Source of the DNA: Rhodospirillaceae bacterium
Lineage (GTDB): Bacteria > Pseudomonadota > Alphaproteobacteria > Dongiales > Dongiaceae
NCBI GenBank assembly: GCA_008012315.1
Contig: SSEL01000023.1
Span: 124,001 to 188,000, forward strand
DNA: 64,000 nucleotides
Direction of reading: 5' to 3'
Positions within the stretch are counted from its first letter, which is position 1, and the number at the start of each line of letters is the position of its first letter. Position numbers and translations under genes: made by a program. The notes under the pieces were generated by a model. It worked only from the letters and a program-made list of their open reading frames with translations, was not told the origin of the DNA and ran no database searches. Shown here in pieces: positions 8,240 through 18,948 of this stretch.

Positions 8240-10885
8240 TCAAGGCTCCAATACGCGGCGTATCGAGCGTGCCAAATCTTCCGTGCGGTACGGCTTGCTC
8301 AGGATGGTGGGGTGAATCTCGGGAGACGACTTGTTGAGCGCGGTTTCGGGGAAGCCTGAGGTCAGGAGAACGCGAATGCGTGGCCACCGCCTGGCAACCT
8401 CCGCGGCGAGCTTAAGTCCGTTCATTTCGCCGGGCATGATCACGTCGGAAAAAACCAGATCGATATCTTCGCTGCCCCGCTCGATGATATCGATGGCCTG
8501 CTTCGCATCGGCTGCCGCCCGAATCTGGTAACCCAGGCCGGCAAGCTGTCGTTGCACCAGCTGTCGTACCGCCGAATTGTCCTCCACCACGAGAATTTTC
8601 ACGGTGCTATCTGCCTTGATCGATTCCGGGGCGGCTTCCGTTGCATTGGCTGATGCGGCGATATGCTGAGCCCTCGGCAAGTAGAGACGGAATACGGTGC
8701 CATTGCCGACCTCGCTATAGACGGTCACATGGCCGCCTGACTGCTTCACGAAGCCATACACCATGGCAAGGCCAAGGCCGGTTCCCTTATTGGTTTCTTT
8801 CGTGGTGAAGAAAGGCTCGAAGATATGCGCCAGAATTTCGGGCGACATGCCTGTGCCGGTATCGGTGATGGAAATGACCACATAATCTCCGGCGGAAAGA
8901 TCAATGCGCGTCGGCATGGAGGTGTCATCGATACGGGTATTGGAGGTTTCGATGGTCAGCATGCCGCCATTCGGCATGGCATCGCGTGCATTGACGGCCA
9001 GATTGAGAACGGCGGCATCCAGTTGCGCGGCATCCACCAGCACTGGCCAGACGGCATCACCTTCGGCAAGCTCGATACGGACACCTTCGCCGAGCGTCCG
9101 GGTGAGCAGTTTCACCATGCCCCGTACCAGCCGGTTCACATCGACGATGGCCGGCTTCAACGTCTGCCGCCGGCCGAAGGCCAGCAACTGCCGGGTCAGG
9201 TCAGCCCCGCGTTGGCAGGCATCCAGTGCACTGTTCAACAGCGCACTCGCCTCCTGACGGTCATTGACATAGCGAAGGCTGAGATCGATGTTGCCCATCA
9301 GGATCGTCAACAGATTGTTGAAGTCGTGGGCAATGCCGCCGGTCAGGTTGCCGATGGCTTCCATCTTCTGCGCCTGCCGGAGCTGTTCCTCGATGCGCTT
9401 CTGATTGGTGACATCGTTCATCAAGACGACCCGGCCGAGCGTTTCGCCGTGGTGAATAGGGGCGGAAGACATCCGGATATCGATCAAGCGGCCGTCCTTG
9501 CGTCGGCGTTTCAGCTCGATTTCGCGGATGATGCCTTCTGCTCCTCTTAACGCGATTGCCTTTCCTTCGTCTTCGGCGGTCACGGTCGGATCGGGAGCGC
9601 CGATCACGTCTTCGGCCGGATAGCCAAAAATGTCTTCCGCGGCCTGGTTCCAGGTCAGTACCCTGCCGTCTTCATCGACGGTTTCGATGGCGATCGGTGA
9701 GGAATCCAAGACAGCGGATAAAAGCTCGTTCGTCTGGCGCAACTGGTTGCCGGCGGCGACGGCAGCGGCCTGCGCCTGTTCCCGTTCCTGGACCTCGGCG
9801 CGCAACGCCGCAGTCCGCTTGCGAACCTTCCGCTCCAATGTCTCGTGCAAATGCGCGCGTTCGAGCGCCACGGCGATCTGGCTGCCGATGCCGGACAGGG
9901 TGCGTAGTTCCTCTTCCGAGAATTTCAGTTCGGATGACCCGATGAGGTTGAAGATGCCCCTGGCTTCGCCATCCGCCACCAATGCCACGCTCGCGTGATA
10001 GCGTAAATCGCCCACATTCTTTGCCTTGGCCAGGCGTTCGCATTCCAGAACCTGGGCGCGTACCGCATTATCCTTTGTGCCGAACAATCGCTGACAGGCA
10101 CAATCTCCACAGAGAGACCCGCCATCGAACAATCCTTCCGGCGCACCCTTGATCGCCGCGAGGCGAAAGGCGCCATCCTCCAGCAAATAGATCCAGCCGG
10201 CCTTGACGCCGGGAAGCGCCAAGCCATTCTCCACGGCGCTGGTGGCGACTTCACTTTCGCTGCGACAGCGGTTCAAGCCTTCGGCGATGCCATAGAGTGC
10301 GTTGAGTGTCTTATAGGACTGCGTCAGCTCCTGCTGCCGTTGCTCCAGGGATTCATTGAGATGAACCGCCTGTTCATAGGTCGAGATGAGCAGATCGAGA
10401 ATCTGCTGCCGGCCGGCAGTGATGAAATGCCGCTGACCCGATAATTCGATCTCGATACCGACTTCGAGTTTGCCAACGCCACGGAGGTCGCGATTGGTCA
10501 ACAGGTAATTGATGCGCGATAGCAGCAGGCTCTCGTCATAAGGTTTGACGATGAAATTGTCGGCACCGGAATCGAGACCTTTAAAGACATCGTGGGGACT
10601 GGAAAGCGAGGTGACGAGAATGAAAGGAATGCTGCTGGTCTTCAGGCTGGTCTTGATCGTCCGGCAAAGCGTATAGCCATCCATCTCCGGCATGACGATA
10701 TCGCTGATGATCAGGTCGGGCATCTCCGCTTCGATCATCGACAAGGCCTGCCGGCCATTTTTGGCGATCAGAACTTCAAATCGCTGTTCTTCCAGAAGGA
10801 AGGCCAGTTGCTGCGCCTGGGTGGTGCTGTCTTCGGCGATCAGCAATCTCGCTGCTTTCTTATTGTCATGGTTTTTTGATGTCAT
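8240..10885 (-). CDS. Hybrid histidine kinase (REC-GAF-PAS-HisKA-HATPase-REC)
   Basis: 881 residues from the ATG at 10885, one base after the CheB stop; a longer frame reaches back into cheB and is unlikely. Domains in order: receiver (Asp62 in [11 protein letters not shown]); coiled linker; GAF at about 195-345, with a Cys259-x2-Cys262-x-Cys264 cluster; coiled coil 345-385; PAS 390-495; dimerisation helix with phospho-His520 in [11 protein letters not shown]; ATPase with [11 protein letters not shown] and [11 protein letters not shown]; and a second receiver with [13 protein letters not shown]. No transmembrane helix is visible, so it is cytoplasmic. It probably takes a signal through the first receiver from the CheA-like kinase and passes phosphate to its own second receiver or to the downstream REC-EAL. 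Confidence 0.92.
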   Translation of the reverse strand: MTSKNHDNKKAARLLIAEDSTTQAQQLAFLLEEQRFEVLIAKNGRQALSMIEAEMPDLIISDIVMPEMDGYTLCRTIKTSLKTSSIPFILVTSLSSPHDVFKGLDSGADNFIVKPYDESLLLSRINYLLTNRDLRGVGKLEVGIEIELSGQRHFITAGRQQILDLLISTYEQAVHLNESLEQRQQELTQSYKTLNALYGIAEGLNRCRSESEVATSAVENGLALPGVKAGWIYLLEDGAFRLAAIKGAPEGLFDGGSLCGDCACQRLFGTKDNAVRAQVLECERLAKAKNVGDLRYHASVALVADGEARGIFNLIGSSELKFSEEELRTLSGIGSQIAVALERAHLHETLERKVRKRTAALRAEVQEREQAQAAAVAAGNQLRQTNELLSAVLDSSPIAIETVDEDGRVLTWNQAAEDIFGYPAEDVIGAPDPTVTAEDEGKAIALRGAEGIIREIELKRRRKDGRLIDIRMSSAPIHHGETLGRVVLMNDVTNQKRIEEQLRQAQKMEAIGNLTGGIAHDFNNLLTILMGNIDLSLRYVNDRQEASALLNSALDACQRGADLTRQLLAFGRRQTLKPAIVDVNRLVRGMVKLLTRTLGEGVRIELAEGDAVWPVLVDAAQLDAAVLNLAVNARDAMPNGGMLTIETSNTRIDDTSMPTRIDLSAGDYVVISITDTGTGMSPEILAHIFEPFFTTKETNKGTGLGLAMVYGFVKQSGGHVTVYSEVGNGTVFRLYLPRAQHIAASANATEAAPESIKADSTVKILVVEDNSAVRQLVQRQLAGLGYQIRAAADAKQAIDIIERGSEDIDLVFSDVIMPGEMNGLKLAAEVARRWPRIRVLLTSGFPETALNKSSPEIHPTILSKPYRTEDLARSIRRVLEP

Positions 10886-10886
10886 G

Positions 10887-11942
10887 TCACACCCCCCGTT
10901 TTTTCGCGAGCGACCGAATTGCACCGGCAATTTCCGGCGGCGAAAGCACTTTCTCCACGGCATTTTGCCGGATCGCTTCACGTGGCATCCCGAAGACGAC
11001 ACAGGATGCTTCATCCTGTGCGATGGTCAGGCTGCCGGCGCGACGCATGGCGCCAAGACCGGTGGCACCATCCCGGCCCATGCCGGTCAGCAAGACGCCC
11101 ATGGCCGATCGTCCGAAATGCTCGGCGACCGATCGGAAGAGATAATTCGCCGACGGCCGGAAGCCTTCCTCCAGCCCCGATTGGCTGAGGACGACATGGC
11201 CCAGCGAATCGATTCCCATATGGTGGTCGTCGGGCGCCAGATAGGCTGTTCCGGCTGTCGGCAAAATCCCATGTTCGGCGACATTGACGTTGATGCCTGA
11301 GCGTTCGGAAAGCCACTTTGCAAAACCGGTCACGAAGCCGACCGCCATATGCTGGACGATTAAAATCGGCGCGACAGGTTCACCGGCAATGCCCTTCAAC
11401 ACGTCACCAATGACCGCCGGTGCGCCGGTCGACCCAGCGATAGCAACCAGCTTGATCCGACGGCCGGCAATTTGCGCACCATCCGGTATCGATGCTCTGA
11501 TCGCCGCTGGAGGACGACGCTTGATGACCTTCACCTCCGCCATCAACCGGATCGTGCGTATCAGGTCGTCTCGGACTTTTACATCGCTATCGGCATCGGC
11601 CGGCTTCGCGGCAAAGGCCAATGCGCCGCTTCGGATGGCTTCAAAGGCATACTCCACTTCACCATAGGAGCTGGTGGCGCTGATCAGGACGATGGGTGTG
11701 GGGCAGCGCCGCATGATTTCCTGCGTCGCCTCGAAACCGTTAGCCTCCGGCATCAGGCAATCCATCACCACGATGTCGGGATGCAGGGCCTCCACCTGGG
11801 CAATGGCTTCCCGGCCGTTTTTTGCCACCCCAACCAGATGAAATCCGCCGATGTCTTCGAGGATCCAACTGAGCAGGACACGTTGGGTCGGCGAGTCCTC
11901 GGCGAGCACAACGGTAATTGCCCGTGTTGGCGGCGTGTTCAT
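10887..11942 (-). CDS. CheB-type protein-glutamate methylesterase (WspF-like)
   Basis: 351 residues. A receiver domain (phospho-Asp in VVMDCLMPEANG) is joined to a CheB methylesterase domain. The catalytic triad can be read as Ser in AGSTGAP, His in VQHMAVGF and Asp in GMGRDGATGL. It removes methyl groups from, or deamidates, receptor glutamates to reset the adjacent MCP. The start overlaps the CheA stop by 4 bases (ATGA). In the Pseudomonas Wsp system the equivalent WspF holds signalling down, and its loss locks the output on; the same role is inferred here. Its stop is followed after one base by the hybrid kinase start. Confidence 0.93.
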   Translation of the reverse strand: MNTPPTRAITVVLAEDSPTQRVLLSWILEDIGGFHLVGVAKNGREAIAQVEALHPDIVVMDCLMPEANGFEATQEIMRRCPTPIVLISATSSYGEVEYAFEAIRSGALAFAAKPADADSDVKVRDDLIRTIRLMAEVKVIKRRPPAAIRASIPDGAQIAGRRIKLVAIAGSTGAPAVIGDVLKGIAGEPVAPILIVQHMAVGFVTGFAKWLSERSGINVNVAEHGILPTAGTAYLAPDDHHMGIDSLGHVVLSQSGLEEGFRPSANYLFRSVAEHFGRSAMGVLLTGMGRDGATGLGAMRRAGSLTIAQDEASCVVFGMPREAIRQNAVEKVLSPPEIAGAIRSLAKKRGV

Positions 11943-14203
11943 ACGAGCCGCCCGACGATTTGCAGAAGATTCGATTGATCGAATGAAGACTTCAGGACGT
12001 AGGCGTTCGCCCCGACGAGAATGCCCCGCTCCTTGTCCTCGCGGGTTTCCAGGGCGGTCACCAGGACGACGGGCATATCCGTCAGCTTTTTATGGCTGCG
12101 GATCCTGGCTGTGAGCTCGAAGCCGTCCAGGCCAGGCATGTCGATATCGGAGACGACGATATCAACCGGCTCAGCTTGCAGGATGTTCCATGCTTCCAGG
12201 CCGTCCGCCGCAACGAGCACGTCATAACCGGCCGTTTCGAAGAGATTTCGCTCCATCGTGCGGGTGGTGATGGAGTCATCGACGATCAGGACTCGAGCCG
12301 GCCTTGTATCATTGACTTCCTGGGCGGTATCCGTGGCGCCGGATCGCAGCGAGACGAGCAGGTCGGAAGGACGAAGAATCAAAGCAAGTTGTCCGGAAGC
12401 CAGTAATCCCGTTGCCGAGATATTACGGATCCGGCGCAGTGGTAGCGGCAGGTCTTTGATCAGCACTTCCATCTCGCCATGCACTTCGTCGACGATGAGA
12501 ATGCCGCCCCGGGTTCCGCTGCGGGCAAGAACGCAGGAGATAAGGGGGCGTGATTCCCGTGAGCGGTCGACGGCCCGTCCGAAGATGACAGTGCCGAGGT
12601 CGCCGAATGGCAAAGCCTCGCCGTCATGAACGAGGACGCCGCTCCGTCCCGCGCTCGTGGCTTCCTGCCGGGATATGCCGATAACCCGTTCCACCGTCTC
12701 AGCCGGCCAGAGCATCTTTTGGTTTCCAACGGAAACGAGCAGGCCGCGATAGCTGACGACGCTGGCGGGAACCTCCAATCGGATCGTGGTTCCCTCGTTC
12801 GCAACGCTGCGGATCTCGACCTTGCCGTCGACACGTTCGATTTGTTCCCGAACAATAGCGAGACCCAGGCCCAGCCCGGAAAGGCTGGTGATGACCGTCT
12901 TCGTGCTGACGCCGGGTGCGAAGGCGAAATTGAGGATCTCGTCGTCGGATAGCGCCGCTATCCGAGCCGGCGTGACAAGGTTGGATCGCGCGACGGCGTC
13001 GCGAAGTGCGGCTATGTTCAGGCCACGGCCGTCATCGACGACTTCGATGATGACCCAGCCAGCCTCGACCGATCGCACCGAGATGGTGATCCTGCCGCGC
13101 TTGGCTTTTCCGGCTGCTTCCCGTTCTGCCGGCGCTTCGATCCCATGATCCACGGCATTGCGGACGATATGCATCAGCGGATCCTTGACCAACTCGATGA
13201 CTTTGCGGTCAATCTCCACATTGGTTTCACGGAGCCGCAATTTGACGTCTTTGCCGAGCTCCCGGCCGAGATCCTTCACCATCGCTGGAAAGGCGGCCAG
13301 CATGGTGCTGACCGGCATCATCCGGGCCTGCTTCGTTTCCTGCAGCAGATCCTCGACAACGGATCGCAGCACTTTGCTGTCATCGGCAAGAGCCGTGCTC
13401 AATTGCCGGGCGAGCATTTCCAATCCGCCGATCCTGCCGAGAACGGCTGGGTCGAGTGCGGTCTGGCGATCGGCAGTTTTGGGTGAAAAGCGGGCTTTCC
13501 GTAGGTCTCCGCGCAGGGATGTCAGTTGCTCCGTCAGGTGGCGTGCGGCCTGGACTCGCTCTTTCGCAACCAGACTTGGCATCAGCAGGTCTTCCGCGAT
13601 CTGCATGAGCCGGTCCAAGCGCCCGACATCGACACGCACACTCTCGGTTTTCCACAGCCGCTCCATTTCCGGTCGGGCCGGCGGTGTCCGTGCCTCCCAA
13701 GGCAGAGCCGGCGATTCCATCTGGTCCGAAGCCGGCATCGATGGCCCTTCGGGGGTTGCGAGAGCAGCCAATTCCGCCGTCGGCTTCTCGATTTCGGCAG
13801 GCGCCGGCGGTGACGGCGTTGGAGCAGGAGAGGGGGCCGTTGCGGAACTTGGTGCCCGCCCTTCGCTGAAGAGATTGGAAATCAAGCTTTGAAGCCGGTC
13901 AACGGTGGCTCTCAATGCTCGGACCGTTGCGGAATCGATCGATATTTCCCCGCGCGTCAATCGCTGGAGAAAATACTCGCTCTCTTGGCAAGCCGACTCG
14001 ATATCGCTGGACCGGACGGACCTGGCAGCACCTTTGAGTGTATGCACGACGCGGAACAGGACATTGACATGTCCCCTAGCCGAACCGTCGGCGGGAGCCG
14101 CGGCCAATGCGTCGACCTCCAGGGTCAGGACCTGCAGATGCTCCGCAGCTTCCTCCCGGAATGTCGCCAGCAATTGCTTCTGCATTTCCTCGCGGCTGAC
14201 CAT
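11939..14203 (-). CDS. CheA-type hybrid kinase with C-terminal receiver (WspE-like)
   Basis: 754 residues. The P1/Hpt domain has the phospho-histidine His54 in VVHTLKGAAR. A Pro/Ala/Ser-rich linker spans about residues 115-190. Then come the dimerisation region, the ATPase with MHIVRNAVDHGIE, VVDDGRGLN and SLSGLGLGLAIV, a CheW-like regulatory domain, and a C-terminal receiver with VLIVDDS and VVSDIDMPGLDG. No separate P2 CheY-binding domain is seen. Fusion of a receiver to CheA is typical of the alternative-cellular-function and Wsp classes rather than flagellar chemotaxis. It lies 12 bases after the MCP gene and overlaps cheB by 4 bases. Confidence 0.94.
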   Translation of the reverse strand: MVSREEMQKQLLATFREEAAEHLQVLTLEVDALAAAPADGSARGHVNVLFRVVHTLKGAARSVRSSDIESACQESEYFLQRLTRGEISIDSATVRALRATVDRLQSLISNLFSEGRAPSSATAPSPAPTPSPPAPAEIEKPTAELAALATPEGPSMPASDQMESPALPWEARTPPARPEMERLWKTESVRVDVGRLDRLMQIAEDLLMPSLVAKERVQAARHLTEQLTSLRGDLRKARFSPKTADRQTALDPAVLGRIGGLEMLARQLSTALADDSKVLRSVVEDLLQETKQARMMPVSTMLAAFPAMVKDLGRELGKDVKLRLRETNVEIDRKVIELVKDPLMHIVRNAVDHGIEAPAEREAAGKAKRGRITISVRSVEAGWVIIEVVDDGRGLNIAALRDAVARSNLVTPARIAALSDDEILNFAFAPGVSTKTVITSLSGLGLGLAIVREQIERVDGKVEIRSVANEGTTIRLEVPASVVSYRGLLVSVGNQKMLWPAETVERVIGISRQEATSAGRSGVLVHDGEALPFGDLGTVIFGRAVDRSRESRPLISCVLARSGTRGGILIVDEVHGEMEVLIKDLPLPLRRIRNISATGLLASGQLALILRPSDLLVSLRSGATDTAQEVNDTRPARVLIVDDSITTRTMERNLFETAGYDVLVAADGLEAWNILQAEPVDIVVSDIDMPGLDGFELTARIRSHKKLTDMPVVLVTALETREDKERGILVGANAYVLKSSFDQSNLLQIVGRLV

Positions 14204-14215
14204 GGCGGGCTTGCC

Positions 14216-16327
14216 TCAATCCACGACCGATGTCTGGATGGTTTCGGAAAGCCGCTGGGCGAGGTTGTTGAGATCCAGTGTCGCGCGCTCCACCTGTTTC
14301 ATGGCGGCGACCGTCTGGGCCGAGGATTGTTCGATATCACGGATGGCGAGGGCGATCTGATCCATGCCGGCCTCCTGCTGTGTTGCCGCAGCCATGATCT
14401 GCTGCGCGGCCTGAGACGCATCGACCACACTGGTCGCCAGGGCGCCGATGGCGTCCCCGGAACGCGCGGCGATGGTTGCGCCACTCTCTGCCGCTTTGAC
14501 GCCCTGTTCGGCAGCCATGACGGTCGATTGTGCGGATTTCTGAATCTCAACGACAATCCGGCGCACCTGGACGGTCGCTTCCTTGCATCTCTCCGCCAAA
14601 GCCTTGACCTCTGTGGCTACCACAGCGAAGCCCTTGCCTGCCTCGCCGGCTTTGGCGGCTTCAATTCCGGCATTCACCGCCAGCAGATTGGATTGTTCGG
14701 CGAGCTCGCTGACCGTTGCATTGATCTCGGCGATGGCCTCGGCCTGTTCGCTGAAGGTGAGGATGCGTTCTGCCAATGTTTCCATGCGCTGCCTGGCTGA
14801 ATCGCTGCCTTTGATGCTCTCTTCCACGGAATCACGACCGTCTTCCGCAATCTTCGCCATTTTCTGCGCCATATCGGCAACGAGGCGAGTCTTGCGGGCG
14901 GAGACCTCCGCAGCCTGTTTGACTTCGGCGACCGTGGCGGCGGTCTGGCGCACGGCCGTGGCCTCTTCGGCCGTTGCCGATACCTGCTGGCTGGTTGCTG
15001 CCAGGATCTCGGCGCCGGCGGAAGAAACACTGTCCGCGGCAGCGCGGATTTCCCGGACCAGTTCGCCGAGCGATGCGGTCATTCGGTTCAGATTGGAACC
15101 GAGGCGCCCCAGGGATCCGTCTCCATCTTCGGAAACGCGTGCGCGCAGATCTCCCGCCGTGACGCGGCTTGCGAGCCCGGCAAATTCCTCGACGGATTTT
15201 TCCAGCCTTTCCTTGCCTGCACGTTCCGCTTCCAGCGTATGCTGCAGCTTATCTGCCATGCGGTTGAGCGAAGTTGCCAGCGCCGTCACTTCCGTGGGGC
15301 CGGATTCCTCCGCGCGCTCATCGAATGCGCCGCCGGCAACGCGTTCTGCGGTTTGGCGCAGTGAATCGATGGGGCGGATCACGTAGCGGACGAGGAGGAA
15401 GGCGCCCAGAACCGCCAGGACAACGGATAACCCGACCCAGATGATCTCTTTGGATTGGCTGCTGGAGATGTCGCCGCTGATTTCGTCATAGGAGCGGCTG
15501 ACCCAGATCTTCCATCCCGTTGACGGGACGGTCGCGAATCCGCCTAAACGTTGGACGCCCGTTTCATCGGCGAATTGCGGCAGATCGCCCTCGTCGCTAT
15601 CGGCAATGGTTTGCCAGACGGGCTGCTTGGAGAAATTGGTTCGTTTCAGGACGAGGTCCACATTGTTATGTGCGACCACGATGCCATTTTCCGTCGCAAC
15701 GACAGCGGAGCCCGTTCGGCCATACTTCGCACGGTCGACCAGTGCCTTGACGTCGCTGACCTCGATCGTCGATGCGATCACGCCGGCGACCTGTCCGTCC
15801 GGGCTGAAGGCCGGGGCAGCGATGATGATAAGCGGCTTTCCGGTCGTCTTTCCGACGACGATTTCGCGGGTGATGATGGCGCCATTGGCGGCGAGCGCCT
15901 GCTTGAAATAATCGCGATCGGCGATGCTGGTACCGATCGAACTGCGGCCATCTTCGGGCGATGACGGGTCGGCAGCGATGATGCGGCCATTGAGATCGGA
16001 AACCAGGAGACGGTCTATTACCGGCCGGTTGGCATGATATGTCTGCAACAGTGGGGAAAGGGCGTCGACGCTGAAGCTGCTGAGATATTTGGTCGAGGCA
16101 CCAAGGGTTTCGATCGTTCGCTGCTGCGCCGTCAGGCTTTGATTCAGAACATCGGCGATATTGTTGGCATTGCGACGCGCACGCGCGACTTCGTTATCGA
16201 TCGCCCAGGAGCGGACGGCGATATTCGAACCGATGGCGAGGACGATGACGGGCACGATGGCGCAGATCAATGCGCCGACGAGTGTAATTGCGCGGAGGGA
16301 ATGACCCTCCAGCAAGAATTTTCTCAT
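14216..16327 (-). CDS. Methyl-accepting chemotaxis protein with double-Cache sensor (WspA-like)
   Basis: 703 residues. The first membrane helix is at about 12-34, followed by a periplasmic dCache sensor of about 270 residues containing DRDYF and PVWQT-type Cache words. A second helix follows at about 311-333, then a HAMP domain beginning with [10 protein letters not shown], a second HAMP-like segment ([14 protein letters not shown]) and the signalling coiled coil. The hairpin tip reads [21 protein letters not shown] with [15 protein letters not shown]. There is no C-terminal NWETF-type tether, which agrees with the adaptation enzymes being locally encoded. The start overlaps the cheW stop by 4 bases and has GGGGGAG before it. 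The ligand is unknown. Confidence 0.94.
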   Translation of the reverse strand: MRKFLLEGHSLRAITLVGALICAIVPVIVLAIGSNIAVRSWAIDNEVARARRNANNIADVLNQSLTAQQRTIETLGASTKYLSSFSVDALSPLLQTYHANRPVIDRLLVSDLNGRIIAADPSSPEDGRSSIGTSIADRDYFKQALAANGAIITREIVVGKTTGKPLIIIAAPAFSPDGQVAGVIASTIEVSDVKALVDRAKYGRTGSAVVATENGIVVAHNNVDLVLKRTNFSKQPVWQTIADSDEGDLPQFADETGVQRLGGFATVPSTGWKIWVSRSYDEISGDISSSQSKEIIWVGLSVVLAVLGAFLLVRYVIRPIDSLRQTAERVAGGAFDERAEESGPTEVTALATSLNRMADKLQHTLEAERAGKERLEKSVEEFAGLASRVTAGDLRARVSEDGDGSLGRLGSNLNRMTASLGELVREIRAAADSVSSAGAEILAATSQQVSATAEEATAVRQTAATVAEVKQAAEVSARKTRLVADMAQKMAKIAEDGRDSVEESIKGSDSARQRMETLAERILTFSEQAEAIAEINATVSELAEQSNLLAVNAGIEAAKAGEAGKGFAVVATEVKALAERCKEATVQVRRIVVEIQKSAQSTVMAAEQGVKAAESGATIAARSGDAIGALATSVVDASQAAQQIMAAATQQEAGMDQIALAIRDIEQSSAQTVAAMKQVERATLDLNNLAQRLSETIQTSVVD

Positions 16328-16977
16328 TTACTCCCCCCTTCATGTCCCGAAGAAATGACCGGCATGTCGTCAACGATGAGCCGGGCATCGCGTAGCAGTG
16401 AATCGATGTCGATGATGAGCGTTGAATTCGGACCGATACCGGAGACTGCATGAAATCCGGATCCCGTTTCCGGACTGCTGGCCGCGATCTGCTCGATCGG
16501 GATCTTCGTCATGCCGTGGATTTCCGATGCAGCCAGGCCAATGGCGTATTCACCCAGTGTGACGAGTATCGCGTATTGCGAGGTTTCTTCGGTTCCATGC
16601 CGATGCCTGACGCCGAGCAATGGCCGTATGTCGATTACAGGAAAGACGGCGCCGCGGTGGGTGACGAGGCCGAGGTAAAACGATGGTACGCCAGGGAGTC
16701 GTGCCATCTCATCCAAGGGAATGACAACGGCGCAATCAGTGGCTTGAACCGCGAAGCGGTTTTCATCGACAGTAAAGGCAATCGTCTCCATGTAATCGGG
16801 CTCGACCGAAGGAACGGGCGGGACCGCATATTTGGCCGCTCTTTCCCGGAAAAGCTTCTCCAGGCCCGGAGCAGAGGGATTGTCGATTTCCGCGATACGC
16901 GCAGCCGCTTTGGCCAGACGCGCGTAAGCTGCATCCCAGTCGAAACTGGAACTCGGCGCGATCGGATCGTCATGCAT
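16324..16977 (-). CDS. CheW-like adaptor (WspB/D-like)
   Basis: 217 residues. An N-terminal alpha-helical extension of about 60 residues ([18 protein letters not shown]) precedes a CheW SH3-like domain starting near [15 protein letters not shown]. The CheW pattern [21 protein letters not shown] is clear at about 102-122. The protein would scaffold the MCP to the CheA-like kinase. It overlaps cheR upstream by 8 bases and the MCP gene downstream by 4 bases, so the subunits are translationally coupled. The operon encodes two different CheW proteins, as in wspB and wspD. Confidence 0.92.
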   Translation of the reverse strand: MHDDPIAPSSSFDWDAAYARLAKAAARIAEIDNPSAPGLEKLFRERAAKYAVPPVPSVEPDYMETIAFTVDENRFAVQATDCAVVIPLDEMARLPGVPSFYLGLVTHRGAVFPVIDIRPLLGVRHRHGTEETSQYAILVTLGEYAIGLAASEIHGMTKIPIEQIAASSPETGSGFHAVSGIGPNSTLIIDIDSLLRDARLIVDDMPVISSGHEGGSK

Positions 16978-18424
16978 GAGGTGATGAATCCCCCGATTTC
17001 AAATTGGTCCCCGATTTCAAATTCGCATGGTGCTGCAGGAACGTGGCCGCTGCCGCACAGAGGTGGCCATGCGTCATTTCAGAGTAAGACGTCACGGGTG
17101 TATCCGCGCTTCCGGCTTGGGCGAGAGACAAGGCAATTCGCATCGCTTGTTGCGCCTTGCGCGCATGTCCTTGCTTTGCGAAATTGTTGCCGAGCAGGAA
17201 ATGTGCCATCGGCGAAGACGGCGCCAGATAGATCGCCTGTCGCGCCGCTTCAACGGCAAGCGGGGTGTCGCCCAGTTCAGTATAGATTTCCGCCAGCAGT
17301 AGCTTGGCATCGCCGTTCAGCGCGTCATCGCCGATCAATGTGAGGCATCGTTGCTTGGCTTCCGCCAGTTGCCCGCGGTCTGCCAGCGATCGAATGTCCG
17401 TCAGCCACTGTTCCATCGAGCGGCTCGTTTTCGGCTTCGGCCCCGCCGGTTTCGCAGAACGCTGAGGGGCCGAGCGATGCGCCGGGAGTGCGCGATCTCG
17501 CCCGTCGGCATGTGATGTCGGCCGCAATGCGGAATAATGGGATATCGGCGTCAGGAGCGGGGCGGAGCGCCGGAATGATTTCGGGCGATAGAACAAAATA
17601 GCGCTTGAAGTATTGACTGGTGTCAGGTCTTTAAACCATTCCGCCATCGCTTCGGTCGGGCTGACGGCTAGCCAGCCCTCCGGCCTGAGCATATGAGACA
17701 GATGGCGGGCAATGGCACGCTGATTGGCCGGCGTCATATAGATCAGAACATTGCGGCATATGATGAGGTCGAATTGTCCGCCCTGCACGGCCGGCGACTG
17801 GCAGGCATCCTCGATCAGAGAAGCTTGGCTGAATCTAACGATATTGCGGAGCGCATCGACCACCCGGTACTGGTCCCCGCCCTTGGGATCCCGTTCGAAA
17901 TAGCGAGAAATGCGATCCGCATCGACTTCCCGCAATTGCCGCTCGCTATAGATGGCCTCCATTGCCTGGAGCAGGGCTGTGGCATGGATGTCGCTGGCTA
18001 GGATATCGATCTTCCATGCCGAAAAATCGGGCAAGAGGCCATGCAGGATCATCGCAAGGGTATAGGCCTCTTCACCAGTGGAGCAACCGGCACTCCAGAA
18101 TCGCAAGGTGAGGATCCCTTCCGATCGGCGCTGCGCAATCAAGGGGGCCAAGGCCAGTTGCGCGATCTCACCGAACCAATCCGGCTGGCGCAGGAAGCGG
18201 GTTTCGCCGATGACAGTGGCATCGACAATATGCTGCCAGGCCGACGAGTCCAGCGGCAGATCCTGTAAAAGACGGAGAGCGTGGTCGATCGTCTCCGCTC
18301 CCAGCATCGCCGGCAAGCGCTGAACAGCTGCAAGCAATGAATCGCTGCGCATGTCGTTGACGGCGGAACCGAGCCGCTTGGCTATGACAGAATGCATGCA
18401 CTCCATCACGCCCGGCTGTATCAT
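16970..18424 (-). CDS. CheR-type methyltransferase with TPR domain (WspC-like)
   Basis: 484 residues. The N-terminal helical domain and SAM-dependent methyltransferase core (FWSAGCSTGEEAYTLAM for SAM binding, ILASDI, ICRNVLIYM) methylate receptor glutamates. A low-complexity linker rich in Ser/Arg/Pro covers about residues 285-340. Tetratricopeptide-like helices then run from about 345 to 455 (LAEAKQRCLTLI, AVEAARQAIYLAP, KAQQAMRIAL). A CheR-TPR fusion is the hallmark of WspC and FrzF-type systems. The start overlaps the upstream cheW by 4 bases. The C-terminus contains a duplicated hexapeptide NLKSG(T/D) from an 18-base tandem repeat. Confidence 0.93.
   Translation of the reverse strand: MIQPGVMECMHSVIAKRLGSAVNDMRSDSLLAAVQRLPAMLGAETIDHALRLLQDLPLDSSAWQHIVDATVIGETRFLRQPDWFGEIAQLALAPLIAQRRSEGILTLRFWSAGCSTGEEAYTLAMILHGLLPDFSAWKIDILASDIHATALLQAMEAIYSERQLREVDADRISRYFERDPKGGDQYRVVDALRNIVRFSQASLIEDACQSPAVQGGQFDLIICRNVLIYMTPANQRAIARHLSHMLRPEGWLAVSPTEAMAEWFKDLTPVNTSSAILFYRPKSFRRSAPLLTPISHYSALRPTSHADGRDRALPAHRSAPQRSAKPAGPKPKTSRSMEQWLTDIRSLADRGQLAEAKQRCLTLIGDDALNGDAKLLLAEIYTELGDTPLAVEAARQAIYLAPSSPMAHFLLGNNFAKQGHARKAQQAMRIALSLAQAGSADTPVTSYSEMTHGHLCAAAATFLQHHANLKSGTNLKSGDSSPHA
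16991..17023. repeat. 18-base tandem duplication at the 3' end of cheR
   Basis: CCCCGATTTCAAATT occurs at 16991-17005 and again at 17009-17023, a perfect 15-base match in an 18-base period. It encodes NLKSGT then NLKSGD near the protein C-terminus and keeps the frame. It looks like slippage and has no obvious function. Confidence 0.8.
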
Positions 18425-18948
18425 TGGAGAAGGCCGCCGATCGCCGCTGACAAGGCCGCTTCGTCTTCTCTGACGAGGAGGTTGTCGGGAGCATAGATGT
18501 AGATAAGGTCACTACCTAATGTGCCGACCTCACGCAACAGCATCACATCAGAACTCAGTTGCTCCATGTGCCGAAATGTTTCAGCCGGTATATGCTTCAC
18601 GCCATCGACGGCATCCGCGACGAAAGCGACCAAGCGGGTCGGGGTTTGCGCGATGATGAAACGGGATTGCAGGGTGAGGGCGGCGGGCACACCCCGCATC
18701 ATGAGCCGATGCGGATCGATGACCGGCATCAATATCCCCTCTGCCTGGATGACGCCACCGACGATTGCCGGTACATCGCCAGGCAGAGGGCTGATTTGAA
18801 AAGCAGAGATGACCCGCCGGACAGCTTCCACCGGAAGTCCGAAACACAGGCCGGAAACACAGAACGCAACGATGGTTTTGGAGTGATCTACCCCTCGCCC
18901 ACGCGTTAAGTCCTCCCCCGACACAAGTTGCGGCGTAGTGTTGATCAT
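18421..18948 (-). CDS. CheW-like adaptor, first gene of the Wsp-like operon
   Basis: 175 residues, a single CheW domain: IVAFCVSGLCFGLPVEAVRRVI at the start, then VGGVIQAEGILMPVIDPHRLM at about 63-83. It links receptor and kinase. It is the first gene of the leftward chemosensory operon and its 3' end overlaps the CheR-TPR gene by 4 bases. The ribosome site AGGA is very close to the ATG, so initiation may be weak or the true start slightly downstream. The 230-base AT-rich region upstream is the only plausible operon promoter region. Confidence 0.9.
   Translation of the reverse strand: MINTTPQLVSGEDLTRGRGVDHSKTIVAFCVSGLCFGLPVEAVRRVISAFQISPLPGDVPAIVGGVIQAEGILMPVIDPHRLMMRGVPAALTLQSRFIIAQTPTRLVAFVADAVDGVKHIPAETFRHMEQLSSDVMLLREVGTLGSDLIYIYAPDNLLVREDEAALSAAIGGLLQ

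Noticed and set aside
11939-18948. Flagellar chemotaxis cluster
   Set aside because: No CheY, CheD or flagellar genes; CheR-TPR, CheA-REC and two CheW proteins point to a Wsp or alternative-function system.
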